From positions 27,596 through 81,473 of the forward strand of contig PMZQ01000081.1 of assembly GCA_003170155.1 (NCBI GenBank): a DNA stretch of 53,878 nt. The letters are read 5' to 3'. Position numbers and translations under genes: made by a program. Of the stretch, positions 18,965 through 27,632 are shown piece by piece. Each line of letters opens with the position of its first letter. Position 1 is the first letter of the stretch. The notes beneath the pieces were generated by a model. The model saw nothing but the letters and a program-made list of their open reading frames with translations, made no database searches and had not been told where the DNA came from. The DNA is from Actinomycetota bacterium. Lineage in GTDB: Bacteria; Actinomycetota; Thermoleophilia; Gaiellales; Gaiellaceae.

Positions 18965-19147
18965 ATGCGAAACCGGACTTATATACCGAGCTTCCTCTTC
19001 GTCGTCTATATCGTCGTGGGTTTGATCATTGCTCAGCAGCATCACTACTTCAACAACCTGGGCACGGTCAGGCGGGTCGTGTCGGCAGTATTTGCCGTCC
19101 TCTTGTGGTGGCTGGTTCTGCTCGGTATCAATTTGCAGATCAAATAA
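18965..19147 (+). CDS. Small two-helix membrane protein
   Basis: A 60-residue protein with two hydrophobic helices (YIPSFLFVVYIVVGLIIAQ and VSAVFAVLLWWLVLLGINL) joined by a short basic hairpin (NNLGTVRRV), with both ends probably cytoplasmic. No family is named. ATG 18965 is favoured by the TATACT box 6 nt upstream. It stands alone between prs and the two-component system. Confidence 0.65.
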   Translation: MRNRTYIPSFLFVVYIVVGLIIAQQHHYFNNLGTVRRVVSAVFAVLLWWLVLLGINLQIK

Positions 19148-19239
19148 CAACCGCAAGACCGTGAACTGCGAGCGCGATTCGCTCGTGACAGAAGTGCGCT
19201 CTGCGCGTGATAACCGCCGACAGCTCGACAGGAGGCTAG

Positions 19240-19311
19240 ATGACAGTGGTCGTACCGTCTACTGTTACTAGCGGAATGTTTCGCGGGTTCTCTAGAAAGG
19301 TGGCAGATTAA
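19240..19311 (+). CDS. Possible 23-residue leader peptide ahead of the response regulator
   Basis: ATG 19240 is preceded at 4-nt spacing by a perfect AGGAGG (19230-19235), the best ribosome site in this intergenic region. The frame encodes [20 protein letters not shown] plus VAD and stops at TAA 19309-19311, 5 nt before the response-regulator ATG. The regulator's own weak Shine-Dalgarno (AGAAAGGTGG) lies inside this ORF, so translation of the peptide could couple to or control the regulator. The existence of the peptide is inferred from the ribosome site and spacing only. Confidence 0.4.
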   Translation: MTVVVPSTVTSGMFRGFSRKVAD

Positions 19312-19316
19312 GAGCC

Positions 19317-19997
19317 ATGAGAGTCCTCGTTGTCGATGACGAGCAGCCTCTGCGCGAGGCACTCGAGCGGGCACTGAAGGTCGAGCACTACGAGGTGGAG
19401 ACCGCCGAAAACGGCGCCCAGGCGCTCGAGCGGATGAAGAATGACGGGCACGGAATCGACGCGGTCGTCCTCGACGTGCTGATGCCGGGCATCGACGGGC
19501 TCGAGGTCTGCCGGCAGCTTCGCACCTCGGGCGACAAGACGCCGGTGCTGATACTCACTGCCCGCGTAGAGGTCGAGGACAGGGTCGCCGGGCTCGACGC
19601 CGGCGCCGACGACTACGTCACCAAACCGTTCAACCTCGGGGAGTTGCTGGCACGCCTGCGCGCCCTCCTGCGCCGGGCTGGCGGCTCCAACGACCAGATC
19701 CTCCGCTTCGCCGATCTCGTCCTCAACCCGGTAGCCCACGAGGTGCACCGCGGCGACCGCTTGATCGAGGTCACGCGCACCGAGTTCCTGCTGCTCGAGC
19801 TCTTCCTGGTCAACCCGCGCCAGGTGCTCTCGCGCTCGATCATCTTCGATCGGGTCTGGGGATACGACTTCGGGCCCAGCTCCAACTCGCTCGAGGTCTA
19901 CATCGGCTACCTGCGGCGCAAGACGGAGGCCGGGGGAGAGCCGCGCTTGGTTCACACCGTGCGCGGAGTGGGCTACATCCTTCGCGAAACCGCCTAG
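19317..19997 (+). CDS. OmpR/PhoB-family response regulator
   Basis: A 226-residue DNA-binding regulator. The receiver domain has the acidic pair VVDDE, phospho-acceptor D53 (VVLDVLMPG), T81 (ILTARVE) and K103 (DDYVTKPF). The C-terminal winged helix (about residues 130-226) has the typical [20 protein letters not shown] and [20 protein letters not shown] segments of the OmpR class. It is paired with the histidine kinase 10 nt downstream. Target genes are unknown; overall similarity is to MprA/TcrA-like actinobacterial regulators. Confidence 0.95.
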   Translation: MRVLVVDDEQPLREALERALKVEHYEVETAENGAQALERMKNDGHGIDAVVLDVLMPGIDGLEVCRQLRTSGDKTPVLILTARVEVEDRVAGLDAGADDYVTKPFNLGELLARLRALLRRAGGSNDQILRFADLVLNPVAHEVHRGDRLIEVTRTEFLLLELFLVNPRQVLSRSIIFDRVWGYDFGPSSNSLEVYIGYLRRKTEAGGEPRLVHTVRGVGYILRETA

Positions 19998-20007
19998 GGG
20001 CTTTCCG

Positions 20008-21387
20008 ATGAGCTTTCGCCTGCGCCTGATAGTCATGTCGGCGCTGGCCGTGACGGTCGCGATCGCACTCGTCGCGAGCACCGTCTACGTGCTCGTACGC
20101 GCGCAGCTCTACAACGAGCTCGACCGTTCACTGAAGGATCGGACTGCTCAGGCCACATACGTGAAGAACTTGTCCTCGCCGACCCATTGCAACGTGAATC
20201 TCACGTCGTCGCTCGCCGGCAGGCTGGGCGGTTACTACCAGACGATCACCGCGACCGGCGATGTATTGAAACATTTCGGTCTGCCTGACGGTACCCGGCT
20301 TCCCGTGACCAAGCGGGTAAGAAGCATGACGACCGGCAGGACAGACGCCTTCTTCACTGGCGTCACAATCGAAATCCCCCGCGGCAAGAGCGTGCAGAAG
20401 CAGGGCGTTCGTGTCTACACGTCCTTTCTCGCTCCCGACTGTGCCATCCAGGTCGCCCGGCCCCTGACGGCTGTTACGCAACCGCTGCGACGCGTTGCCG
20501 TCGCCTTGCTCGTCGTCAGTCTGGGCGGAATCGGGCTGGCTGTCATCCTCGGCTGGATCGTCGCCGGTATGGCGCTTCGTCCAGTCCGCAACATGACCGA
20601 GGCCAGCGAGCACGTTGCTCGCACACGCGATCTCTCTCGTCGTATCGAGATGCGCGGTCGTGACGAGCTCGCGCGTCTTGCCAGGTCTTTCAACACGATG
20701 CTCGAGGCGCTCGATCTATCGCTGCGCTCGCAGCGCCAACTCGTCGCGGACGCCTCGCACGAGCTACGAACTCCACTGACGACCGTAAAAACGAACGTAG
20801 AGGTGATGCTCCGCGCCGAGCTGCCGAAAGAGGAGCAGAAGGAGATTCTGCGCGACGTCAGCCAGCAGATCGACGAGCTGGCGGTGCTCGTGACCGACAT
20901 CGTCGACCTGGCGCGCGGAGTCGAGCCGAACCTGGAGGTCGAGGAGGTTCGCCTTGACCTGCTCGTCGAGCAGGCGGTCGGGCGCGAGCGCCGGCTTTCG
21001 CCCCGGAACGTGTTCGTGCTCGACCTGAAGCCATGTCTCGTGAAAGGGGTTCCGAGTCGGCTCGAGCGGGCGGTTGCCAACCTGCTCGACAACGCCTGTA
21101 AGTGGAGCCCGCCCGATGCCGAGATCGAGGTTGCCGTGGAAGGGGGCACCGTCAGCGTCCGCGATCACGGTCAGGGGATCGACGATGAGGATCTACCCTT
21201 CGTTTTCGATCGCTTCTATCGAGCCCCGTCCGCTCGCGCTCTTCCCGGCTCGGGGCTCGGGCTGGCGATCGTGCGCCAGGTGGCCGAGTCGCATGGTGGT
21301 CAGGTGACCGTCGAGCAGCCGAGCGACGGCGGGGCGTTGCTTTCGATCGTGCTCCCCTGCCTCGACGAGAGCTGGCGCTCGCCCTAG
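20008..21387 (+). CDS. Sensor histidine kinase of the adjacent response regulator
   Basis: A 459-residue transmembrane kinase. TM1 is about residues 8-31, and an extracytoplasmic sensor of about 130 residues contains two Cys (HCNVN and APDCAIQ) that could pair. TM2 is about 168-190, followed by HAMP, then HisKA with the phospho-His H251 in DASHELRTPL. The HATPase domain has N-box NLLDNACKW, G1 DHGQGIDDED, F-box FVFDRFYRA and G2 GSGLGLAIV. All catalytic elements are intact. The signal is unknown. It is co-transcribed with the regulator upstream. Confidence 0.95.
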   Translation: MSFRLRLIVMSALAVTVAIALVASTVYVLVRAQLYNELDRSLKDRTAQATYVKNLSSPTHCNVNLTSSLAGRLGGYYQTITATGDVLKHFGLPDGTRLPVTKRVRSMTTGRTDAFFTGVTIEIPRGKSVQKQGVRVYTSFLAPDCAIQVARPLTAVTQPLRRVAVALLVVSLGGIGLAVILGWIVAGMALRPVRNMTEASEHVARTRDLSRRIEMRGRDELARLARSFNTMLEALDLSLRSQRQLVADASHELRTPLTTVKTNVEVMLRAELPKEEQKEILRDVSQQIDELAVLVTDIVDLARGVEPNLEVEEVRLDLLVEQAVGRERRLSPRNVFVLDLKPCLVKGVPSRLERAVANLLDNACKWSPPDAEIEVAVEGGTVSVRDHGQGIDDEDLPFVFDRFYRAPSARALPGSGLGLAIVRQVAESHGGQVTVEQPSDGGALLSIVLPCLDESWRSP

Positions 21388-21664
21388 AACTCGACCGGCT
21401 TACTACTGATCGAGTGCCCATGACGACGACTACCCGTCGCCAGGTAAGGACTCGCGCATGTTCTCCTCGCGTGTTCCGACCCGGGGCGCCTCGCGGCAAG
21501 CTTCCGCTCGGCTGGCCGGCGTCGATCAAGGACGTACCGATCGTGAACGGGTACTCCTGGGAGATGGCAAATGGGCGAAACCGCGGGGCTGGTCTGACCT
21601 GTCGCCAGGGGCTCGAGACGGTGCAGCACGTCGTATCGTCGGGCACTCGATGCGCCGTGGTCGC

Positions 21665-21670
21665 TACACT
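21665..21670 (+). promoter_or_regulatory. -10-like box close to the rplY start
   Basis: TACACT at 21665-21670 lies 8 nt before ATG 21679, so rplY is probably transcribed from here with a very short or absent leader. There is no clear Shine-Dalgarno or -35. The gap 21388-21678 contains no convincing gene and only a weak 6-bp inverted repeat after the kinase stop. Confidence 0.35.
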
Positions 21671-21678
21671 TCGCCGCC

Positions 21679-22374
21679 ATGGCTGCTGAGAGAGTCAAGC
21701 TCGAGGTTCAGGAACGCGTGCAGCGAGGTTCCGCTGCCAACCGGCGCCTGCGCCATGAAGGGCTGGTGCCTGGCGTTCTCTATGGGTACGAGCTGGAGTC
21801 GCGAGCGATCGCCGTACCCGAGCCGGAGTTGCGTCGCGCATTGACCGGCGAGCACGGAGCGCACGCGATCCTCGACGTCGTCGTCGCCGGCGAGAAGAAA
21901 GCGCATCCCTCGATTCTCAAGGCCTACCAGCGCGATCCTGCTCGTGGTGGCCTTCTGCACGTTGATTTCCAGGCCGTTCGTCTCGACCAGACGATCCACG
22001 CCGCCGTTGCCGTAACACTCATCGGCGAAGCGCTGGGCTCACGCTCAGGCGGAATCGTCGCGCCGGCCGCGCGTGAGCTCGCCGTGGAAGCCTTGCCGGC
22101 CCAGGTCCCCGATCAGATCGAAGTCGACATAAGCTCGCTCGAGATCGGTGACTCGCTGCACCTCTCCGATCTGACAGCGCCCGAGGGCGCCGTCTTCCTC
22201 GATGAACCCGACACGCTCATCGTCACCGTGACGCCGCCGTCTCGCGCGCTGGAGGAGATAGAGGAAGCCGAAGCCGAAGCAGCTGCCGAAGCCGCCGCCG
22301 AAGAGGCAGGGGCAGAGGGCGAAGAGGCTGCAGGCGAAGGCCCGGCGGGCGAGGGCGAAGCACCCTCCGAGTAG
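21679..22374 (+). CDS. rplY: 50S ribosomal protein L25, long (CTC/TL5) form
   Basis: A 231-residue protein. The N-terminal 5S-rRNA-binding domain contains RGSAANRRLRHEGLVPGVLYG, and the C-terminal TL5/CTC beta domain is also present (LHVDFQAVRLDQTIHAAVAV; PDQIEVDISSLEIGDSLHLS). An acidic Glu/Ala-rich tail of about 40 residues ends the protein, as in many actinobacterial homologues. It binds 5S rRNA in the central protuberance of the large subunit. The pth ATG directly abuts its stop codon. Confidence 0.93.
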   Translation: MAAERVKLEVQERVQRGSAANRRLRHEGLVPGVLYGYELESRAIAVPEPELRRALTGEHGAHAILDVVVAGEKKAHPSILKAYQRDPARGGLLHVDFQAVRLDQTIHAAVAVTLIGEALGSRSGGIVAPAARELAVEALPAQVPDQIEVDISSLEIGDSLHLSDLTAPEGAVFLDEPDTLIVTVTPPSRALEEIEEAEAEAAAEAAAEEAGAEGEEAAGEGPAGEGEAPSE

Positions 22375-22974
22375 ATGAGCTGGTTTCGTCGAGGCGAAGC
22401 GGTCTCGACGCTGGATCTGCTTGTCGCTGGACTTGGCAACCCCGGGCGCGAGTACTCGGGCAACCGTCACAACATCGGCTTCATGGTTGCCGGCGAGCTT
22501 GCCCGCCGGCACGACGGCCGCTTTCGAGACAAGTTCTCCGGGCAGCTGGCCGAGTTGAGGCTGGAGGGAAAACGCGCCGCACTGCTCAAGCCGGAGACCT
22601 ACATGAACGAGTCCGGTCGCTCGATTGCGGCCGCGCTGCGCTTCTTCAAGCTTGCCCCGGAGAAGCTGCTCGTCATTCACGACGACGTCGATCTGGAGCC
22701 CGGCCGCTTACAGCTGCGACTGGGCGGAGGCCTTGCCGGTCACAACGGTCTGCGCTCTATTGCCCAGGCGCTCGGGACCAAGGAGTTCCTGCGCCTTCGT
22801 GTCGGAATCGGGCGGCCCGGTCGCGGCGATCGGCGCTCGGTCGCCGACTTCGTGCTTTCCGATTTCGAGTCCGAGGTCGATCTGGGTGAGATAGTCGCTC
22901 GCGCCGCCGATGCGGTCGAGCTGCTCGCCGGCGAGGGCCCGGAATCGGCGCAGGCGCGCTTCAACGAGCGCTAG
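22375..22974 (+). CDS. pth: Peptidyl-tRNA hydrolase
   Basis: A 199-residue esterase that releases tRNA from prematurely ended peptidyl-tRNA. The core begins LLVAGLGNPGREYSGNRHNI, with the catalytic His in NRHNIGF. KPETYMNESG, HDDVDLEPGRLQLRLGGGLA and GHNGLRSI are all present. Compared with the usual start, about 15 extra residues precede the core. rplY-pth-mfd is a conserved order. Its TAG shares the four bases CTAG (22971-22974) with the stop of the convergent XRE gene. Confidence 0.96.
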   Translation: MSWFRRGEAVSTLDLLVAGLGNPGREYSGNRHNIGFMVAGELARRHDGRFRDKFSGQLAELRLEGKRAALLKPETYMNESGRSIAAALRFFKLAPEKLLVIHDDVDLEPGRLQLRLGGGLAGHNGLRSIAQALGTKEFLRLRVGIGRPGRGDRRSVADFVLSDFESEVDLGEIVARAADAVELLAGEGPESAQARFNER

Positions 22975-24254
22975 CTCAGCAGGAGAGCTTCTTCCAGCAC
23001 GGCGAAAGCCTCGTCGTTGCGCCCGCTCTGACGCAGGATCTGCGCCCACCAGCGCAGGAGCTTGCTGGCCACCCGCTGGTCGGCCGAGCGGAGTAGCGAC
23101 AGCGCCTTCTCGACCTCGACCTCGGCGGCGGCCACCTGACCCGTTTGCGCGAGTCCCTCGGCCAGCGTCCAGTGCGCGCCGCCGCGCTCGATGGAGTCGA
23201 TCACCGCTGTGATCGCCAGCGCCGACCTGGCGAGCACGATCGCTTCCTCGGGGTTGCCGCCCTTCAGCGCGGCTCGTGCCCGCTCGCGGCGGATGCGGAA
23301 GCCCTCTGTCTCCGTCTCGCCGCCGATCAGGTAGGACGTCGCCAGCTCCACGTTCGCAAGCGCGTCGCTAGCCCTGCCTGCCTCCGTGAGCATGTGCGCG
23401 TAGAGCAGGTGCGCCTGCGCAAGCCCGTGGACGTTCTCACTCGCCTCGAGCGAGGCCAGTGCTCTCCTGAGCGCGACGAGCTCGCCACGCATGTCGTGCT
23501 CCTCGCGCGCAGACTGCGCCTGCATCGTGAAGATGCGGGCCTGCTCGTTTGGATCGCGCAGCTGTTCGGCCTGCCCGAGCGTGCGCGAGAGTAACTGGTT
23601 GGCCTCCTCATCAGAGCCCGATTGAGCCAACAGCGAGGCCAGATCGGATGCGAAGGAGGCGGCCATGGCCGAGCCAGGCCCGACCAGCTTCTCGGCGCTC
23701 GCCAGCGCCTTTTCTAGCGACTCGACCGCCTCGCGCTGCCTGCCGTTGGCGCTGAGGCAGCGGGCTGCCGCGCGGAAGAGCTCGGGGCCGACGATCGGAT
23801 TGAGCCTCTCTTCCGCGATCAATGGCAGCAGGCACTCGATTGCTCGCTCATTGTCGCCTCGCTGGCATGCGGCTAGACCGAGCAAAAGCTGCGCGCGAGT
23901 GGTGGCGCGCTCGTCGCTGTCGCGCTCAGCCTCTTCGAGAATCGGAAGCAACAACCTCTCGGCGGTGCTCGCGTCGTTGTCCAGGCGCAAAATCAACTCC
24001 GCCCGTAGCGCTCGTACTTCTCTTTCCTCGCGTGGATTGACATCGACGCCTCGCTCGAGGAGGTCGGGGGTGACGCCGAGCGTCTTGGCCAGCTCGCGGA
24101 TGGCTTTGACGGAGGGAACGCGCGTCCCGGCCTCGATGCGTGAGATGTAGGCGTTCGAGACGCCACACGACGAGATCTGCCGTTGCGAGAACCCACACTC
24201 CAGTCGAAGGCGCCGGAGTCGCTCGCCGATGGTCTCGCCGCTTGACTCGGTCAC
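22971..24254 (-). CDS. XRE-family transcriptional regulator with C-terminal TPR repeats
   Basis: A 427-residue protein. An N-terminal helix-turn-helix (about residues 8-66) includes FSQRQISSCGVSNAYISRIE and PSVKAIRELAKTLGVTPDLL. The remaining about 350 residues form alpha-helical TPR-like repeats (for example ALASAEKLVGPGSAMAASFA). The layout resembles regulators whose TPR domain senses a peptide or partner protein, but no ligand can be named. The GTG start at 24254 is 7 nt from a possible -10, suggesting a leaderless mRNA. It is inserted on the opposite strand between pth and mfd, which are normally neighbours. Confidence 0.85.
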   Translation of the reverse strand: MTESSGETIGERLRRLRLECGFSQRQISSCGVSNAYISRIEAGTRVPSVKAIRELAKTLGVTPDLLERGVDVNPREEREVRALRAELILRLDNDASTAERLLLPILEEAERDSDERATTRAQLLLGLAACQRGDNERAIECLLPLIAEERLNPIVGPELFRAAARCLSANGRQREAVESLEKALASAEKLVGPGSAMAASFASDLASLLAQSGSDEEANQLLSRTLGQAEQLRDPNEQARIFTMQAQSAREEHDMRGELVALRRALASLEASENVHGLAQAHLLYAHMLTEAGRASDALANVELATSYLIGGETETEGFRIRRERARAALKGGNPEEAIVLARSALAITAVIDSIERGGAHWTLAEGLAQTGQVAAAEVEVEKALSLLRSADQRVASKLLRWWAQILRQSGRNDEAFAVLEEALLLS

Positions 24255-24261
24255 CTGTCAA

Positions 24262-24289
24262 GTGTTACTGCCCGTTTAGTCAACGTCAA
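24262..24289 (-). promoter_or_regulatory. Promoter of the XRE-TPR regulator, with TTGAC direct repeats
   Basis: Read on the minus strand, TTGACG (24289-24284), a 16-nt spacer and TAACAC (24267-24262) end 7 nt before the GTG start. Further TTGAC copies lie at about 24283 and just before the start. They could be alternative -35s or sites for autoregulation. The -35 is good and the -10 weak. Confidence 0.4.
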
Positions 24290-24376
24290 CTCCAGTAGTG
24301 GGCCGAGGTGTCAGAAGTCGGACAGGGCGGCCGCCTCGGACACGTAGACCTACCGGATAGCCCCTAAACTGCCCCT

Positions 24377-24394
24377 GCGGGACGGAGGTCCCGC
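24377..24394 (+). promoter_or_regulatory. Hairpin exposing the mfd Shine-Dalgarno in its loop
   Basis: A perfect 7-bp stem (GCGGGAC/GTCCCGC) encloses GGAG in a 4-nt loop. With the next stem base it makes GGAGG at 24384-24388, 13 nt before the mfd ATG. Ribosome access would depend on whether this helix is open. Confidence 0.5.
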
Positions 24395-24401
24395 CAAAGT
24401 C

Positions 24402-27400
24402 ATGGTCCGACCGATTCTTCACGTCTTTGTCCGCGAGCTCGCAGGCCACGAGCGACTCGCCAACCTGGCCGCCTCGCTACCCACCCGCGCGCGTGTCTCC
24501 GAGCCGGCGCTACCGCTCCTCGTCAGCGCTCTCTACGAGCTGCTCGAGCGCTCGCTCGTGATCGCCGTCGCCGACGACGAGGCTGCCCGAGATCTCGCCG
24601 AGGCTGCGAGCTGGTTCCTCGGCATCGAGCAGGTGGCCTTCCTGCCCAGCCGCGGCGTGCGCTGGGATTCCGGGCTCACCCCGGCCGCCCATCTGATCGG
24701 CGAGCGGGCTCGAGCGCTCGACGTGCTCGAGGCGGGCGGTCTCGTCTGCGTGTCCGCCGCGGCTCTTGCCGATGGGATGCCACCGCCCGAGGCTCGACCC
24801 GCGGCGATCCGCCTTCGCCTCGGCGATCTGAAGCGCCTGGATGAGATCGCACGCGATCTCGCCGTGGCCGGCTACGAGCGGGTCGAAAGAGCCGAGGAGC
24901 GCGGTCAGTTCGCCGTTCGCGGCGGTCTCCTCGACGTGTTCCCCTCGAGCGGGCGTGATCCCCTCCGGATCGAGCTCTTCGGTGATGAGATCGAGCAGAT
25001 GAGGGCTTTCTCGCCCTTCACGCAACGCACCCTGCACGAGGTCGAGGAGGTGCTGATCCATCCGGCTTCGGAATGGAGATCCGATCTCGTGACGGCGGCG
25101 CTTGAAGAGCACGGCGCGAGCCTGCCTCCACTACCGGTCGTCTCGTTACTCGATGCCGTGCCCGATCTCGTCTGGCAGCGCGAGGAGGTCGAGCGCGTCT
25201 GGCGCGAGGAGCTCGAGATCGAGCCGCTCTCGCTCGAGGGGGTGAGTGAGCTCGATCCGTTCCCGCGTGGGCAGCCGTTCTCTTTCGAGGCACAGCGGCC
25301 GGCGATCGCGGCGCGTGGCCTGAGCGAGGCCGAGCGGGACCTCACCTCCTTCGTGCGCGCTGGGCTGCGTGTCGTCGTAGCCTTCTCGCACCGCGGAGAG
25401 GCGTTGCGCACGGGGAGTCGTTTGCGAGCACTGTCGGCGCCGCTTCTGGAGGAGGGAGAGGAGCTCGCCCGCGAGGGAGAGCTGCGCTTCGCGGTCTCGC
25501 CGGCTCGGCGTGGGTTTGTCTGGAGGGAGCTCGGTCTCGCACTGCTCCCCGAGACGCAGGTCTTCCGCAAGCGCCCGTCCCGTGCGGCGCCACGGATCGG
25601 GCGCGCTCTGCAGTCGTTCTCCGAGCTGCGTCCGGGTGACTACGTCGTGCACGAGGATCAGGGAGTCGGCAGGCTGATCGCCTTCGAGACGAAGGAGGTG
25701 GCGGGCGTCACGCGCGACTACCTGCTGCTCGGCTTCAAGGGCGACGATCGTCTCTACGTCCCGCACGAGCAAATCGCCAAGATCTCGCGCTATATCGGCG
25801 CCGACGGCAAGGCGCCGGCACTCTCCAAGCTCGGTGGCAAGGCTTGGCAGCTGCTCAAGTCGCGCGCCCGCGTCAACGTGCACGAGCTGGCCGGCGAGTT
25901 GATCTCGCTCTACGCGCAACGGCAGCAGGTAGAGGGAGTCGCCTACGAGCTCGAGCATGAGTGGCTCAGCCAGCTCGAGGCCAGCTTCCCCTACCGCGAG
26001 ACCGACGATCAGGAGCGAGCGATCGAGGCGGTCAAGGAGGATCTGGAGTCGCCACGGCCGATGGACCGCCTGATCTGCGGCGACGTCGGCTTCGGTAAGA
26101 CGGAGATCGCGATTCGCGCGGCCTTTGCCGTCACTCTCGCCGGGCGCCAGGTGCTCGTGCTGGCGCCGACGACCGTGCTCGCCGAGCAGCACTGGAATAC
26201 TTTCCGTGAGCGCTACCGCGACTTTCCGGTGCGTGTCGAGATGATCTCGCGCTTCCGCAAGGCTTCCGATACCAAGCGCATCCTGGCCGATTTCAGAGAG
26301 GGAAAGATCGACATTCTGATCGGCACTCATCGCGTGCTCTCGCGTGACGTCATCCCGAAGAGCCTCGGTCTGGTGGTGCTAGACGAGGAACAGCGGTTCG
26401 GCGTCGCCCAGAAGGAGCTTCTCCGCTCACTCAGGCTCGAGGTTGACGTGCTCACACTGACCGCAACGCCGATACCGCGCACGCTGCACATGTCGCTCGC
26501 TGGCCTGCGCGACATCTCCACGATCGAGACTCCACCCGAGGGTCGCCAGCCGATCAGGACCTTCGTTGGCGTGTACGACGAGGAGCTGGTGAAGACCGCG
26601 CTCGAGCGCGAGCATGCGCGCGGCGGCCAGTCTTTCTACCTCCACAACAGGGTCGAGACGATCGAGGAGACCGCGGAGCGCCTACGGCAGCTCTGCCCGG
26701 GGCTGTCGATGATCGTCGGTCACGGCAAGATGCGCGAGCGGGAGCTCGAGGATTGCATGCTCCGCTTCCTGCACGGTGAGGCCGACGTGCTCGTCTCGAC
26801 GACGATCATCGAGTCGGGGCTCGACATCCCGCAGGCGAACACGCTGATAGTCGAGCGGGCGGACATGCTCGGGCTGGCCCAGCTCTACCAGATTCGCGGC
26901 CGGGTTGGTCGCTCCGATCGCGTCGCCCACGCCTACCTGCTCTACCCGAGCGCCGAGGAGCTTTCACACGAGGCGCGTATGCGCCTGGCTACGCTCGCCG
27001 ACCACACCGAGCTGGGAGCGGGTCTGGCGATTGCCATGCGCGACCTCGAGTTGCGGGGCGCGGGCGCGCTGCTCGGTGACGAGCAGTCGGGTCACGTGGC
27101 CGCGGTGGGCTTCGAGCTCTACGTGGAGATGCTCGAGGAGGCGGTCGCCGAGCTCTCCGGCCGGCGCCGCGCCACGCCGCGCCCGCTCCGGATCGACGCT
27201 CGCATCGACGCCTACATTCCCGCCGGCTACGTGCCCTCGGAGGCACTCAAGATCGACCTGCACCGGAGACTGGCGCTGGTCGAGGACGAGAACGAGCTAC
27301 GCGAGCTGGAGGGTTCCTGCGAGGATCGTTTCGGGCCGCTTCCGGAGCCCGTCGCCAACCTCTTCGCGATCCAACGCGCGAAACTCGATCTAGCTCAGAT

Positions 27401-27605
27401 AGGCGCGGATTATCTCGTCTTTCGCGACGGCCGTGTGAGTGTCGGCCCGCTCGTGCTGGGCTCGGCCGAGCTGCGCGAGCTCAGAAATCGGGTGGAGACG
27501 GCGGTCTACAGCTCGTCGCAGAGAGAGGTGACGTTGCGCAGCTCCACCTTCGATGCGGCCAGCGACCTGCTCGTTGCTATAATCGCCACGCGCCGGGCGC
27601 TGTGA
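24402..27605 (+). CDS. mfd: Transcription-repair coupling factor
   Basis: A 1067-residue DNA translocase that removes stalled RNA polymerase and recruits UvrA. The N-terminal UvrB-like module ends around residue 330. The RNA-polymerase-interacting (CarD-like) domain starts near residue 408 (RPGDYVVHEDQGVGRLIAFE). The RecG-like motor has Walker A GDVGFGKTEIA (about 560), the DEEQ box VVLDEEQRFG (about 657) and TATPIPRT, then VSTTIIESGLDIPQANTLI and QIRGRVGRSDR. The C-terminal D7 regulatory domain is present. It is slightly shorter than the roughly 1150-residue norm, mainly at the N-terminus. The start is ATG 24402, after the hairpin-borne Shine-Dalgarno. Confidence 0.96.
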   Translation: MVRPILHVFVRELAGHERLANLAASLPTRARVSEPALPLLVSALYELLERSLVIAVADDEAARDLAEAASWFLGIEQVAFLPSRGVRWDSGLTPAAHLIGERARALDVLEAGGLVCVSAAALADGMPPPEARPAAIRLRLGDLKRLDEIARDLAVAGYERVERAEERGQFAVRGGLLDVFPSSGRDPLRIELFGDEIEQMRAFSPFTQRTLHEVEEVLIHPASEWRSDLVTAALEEHGASLPPLPVVSLLDAVPDLVWQREEVERVWREELEIEPLSLEGVSELDPFPRGQPFSFEAQRPAIAARGLSEAERDLTSFVRAGLRVVVAFSHRGEALRTGSRLRALSAPLLEEGEELAREGELRFAVSPARRGFVWRELGLALLPETQVFRKRPSRAAPRIGRALQSFSELRPGDYVVHEDQGVGRLIAFETKEVAGVTRDYLLLGFKGDDRLYVPHEQIAKISRYIGADGKAPALSKLGGKAWQLLKSRARVNVHELAGELISLYAQRQQVEGVAYELEHEWLSQLEASFPYRETDDQERAIEAVKEDLESPRPMDRLICGDVGFGKTEIAIRAAFAVTLAGRQVLVLAPTTVLAEQHWNTFRERYRDFPVRVEMISRFRKASDTKRILADFREGKIDILIGTHRVLSRDVIPKSLGLVVLDEEQRFGVAQKELLRSLRLEVDVLTLTATPIPRTLHMSLAGLRDISTIETPPEGRQPIRTFVGVYDEELVKTALEREHARGGQSFYLHNRVETIEETAERLRQLCPGLSMIVGHGKMRERELEDCMLRFLHGEADVLVSTTIIESGLDIPQANTLIVERADMLGLAQLYQIRGRVGRSDRVAHAYLLYPSAEELSHEARMRLATLADHTELGAGLAIAMRDLELRGAGALLGDEQSGHVAAVGFELYVEMLEEAVAELSGRRRATPRPLRIDARIDAYIPAGYVPSEALKIDLHRRLALVEDENELRELEGSCEDRFGPLPEPVANLFAIQRAKLDLAQIGADYLVFRDGRVSVGPLVLGSAELRELRNRVETAVYSSSQREVTLRSSTFDAASDLLVAIIATRRAL

Positions 27606-27632
27606 AGAGACTCGTTTTAGGCGCTTTACCAG

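Noticed and set aside
21414-21689. A 91-codon frame between the histidine kinase and rplY
   Set aside because: No ribosome site, it runs over the rplY start in another frame, and the translation shows no recognisable pattern.
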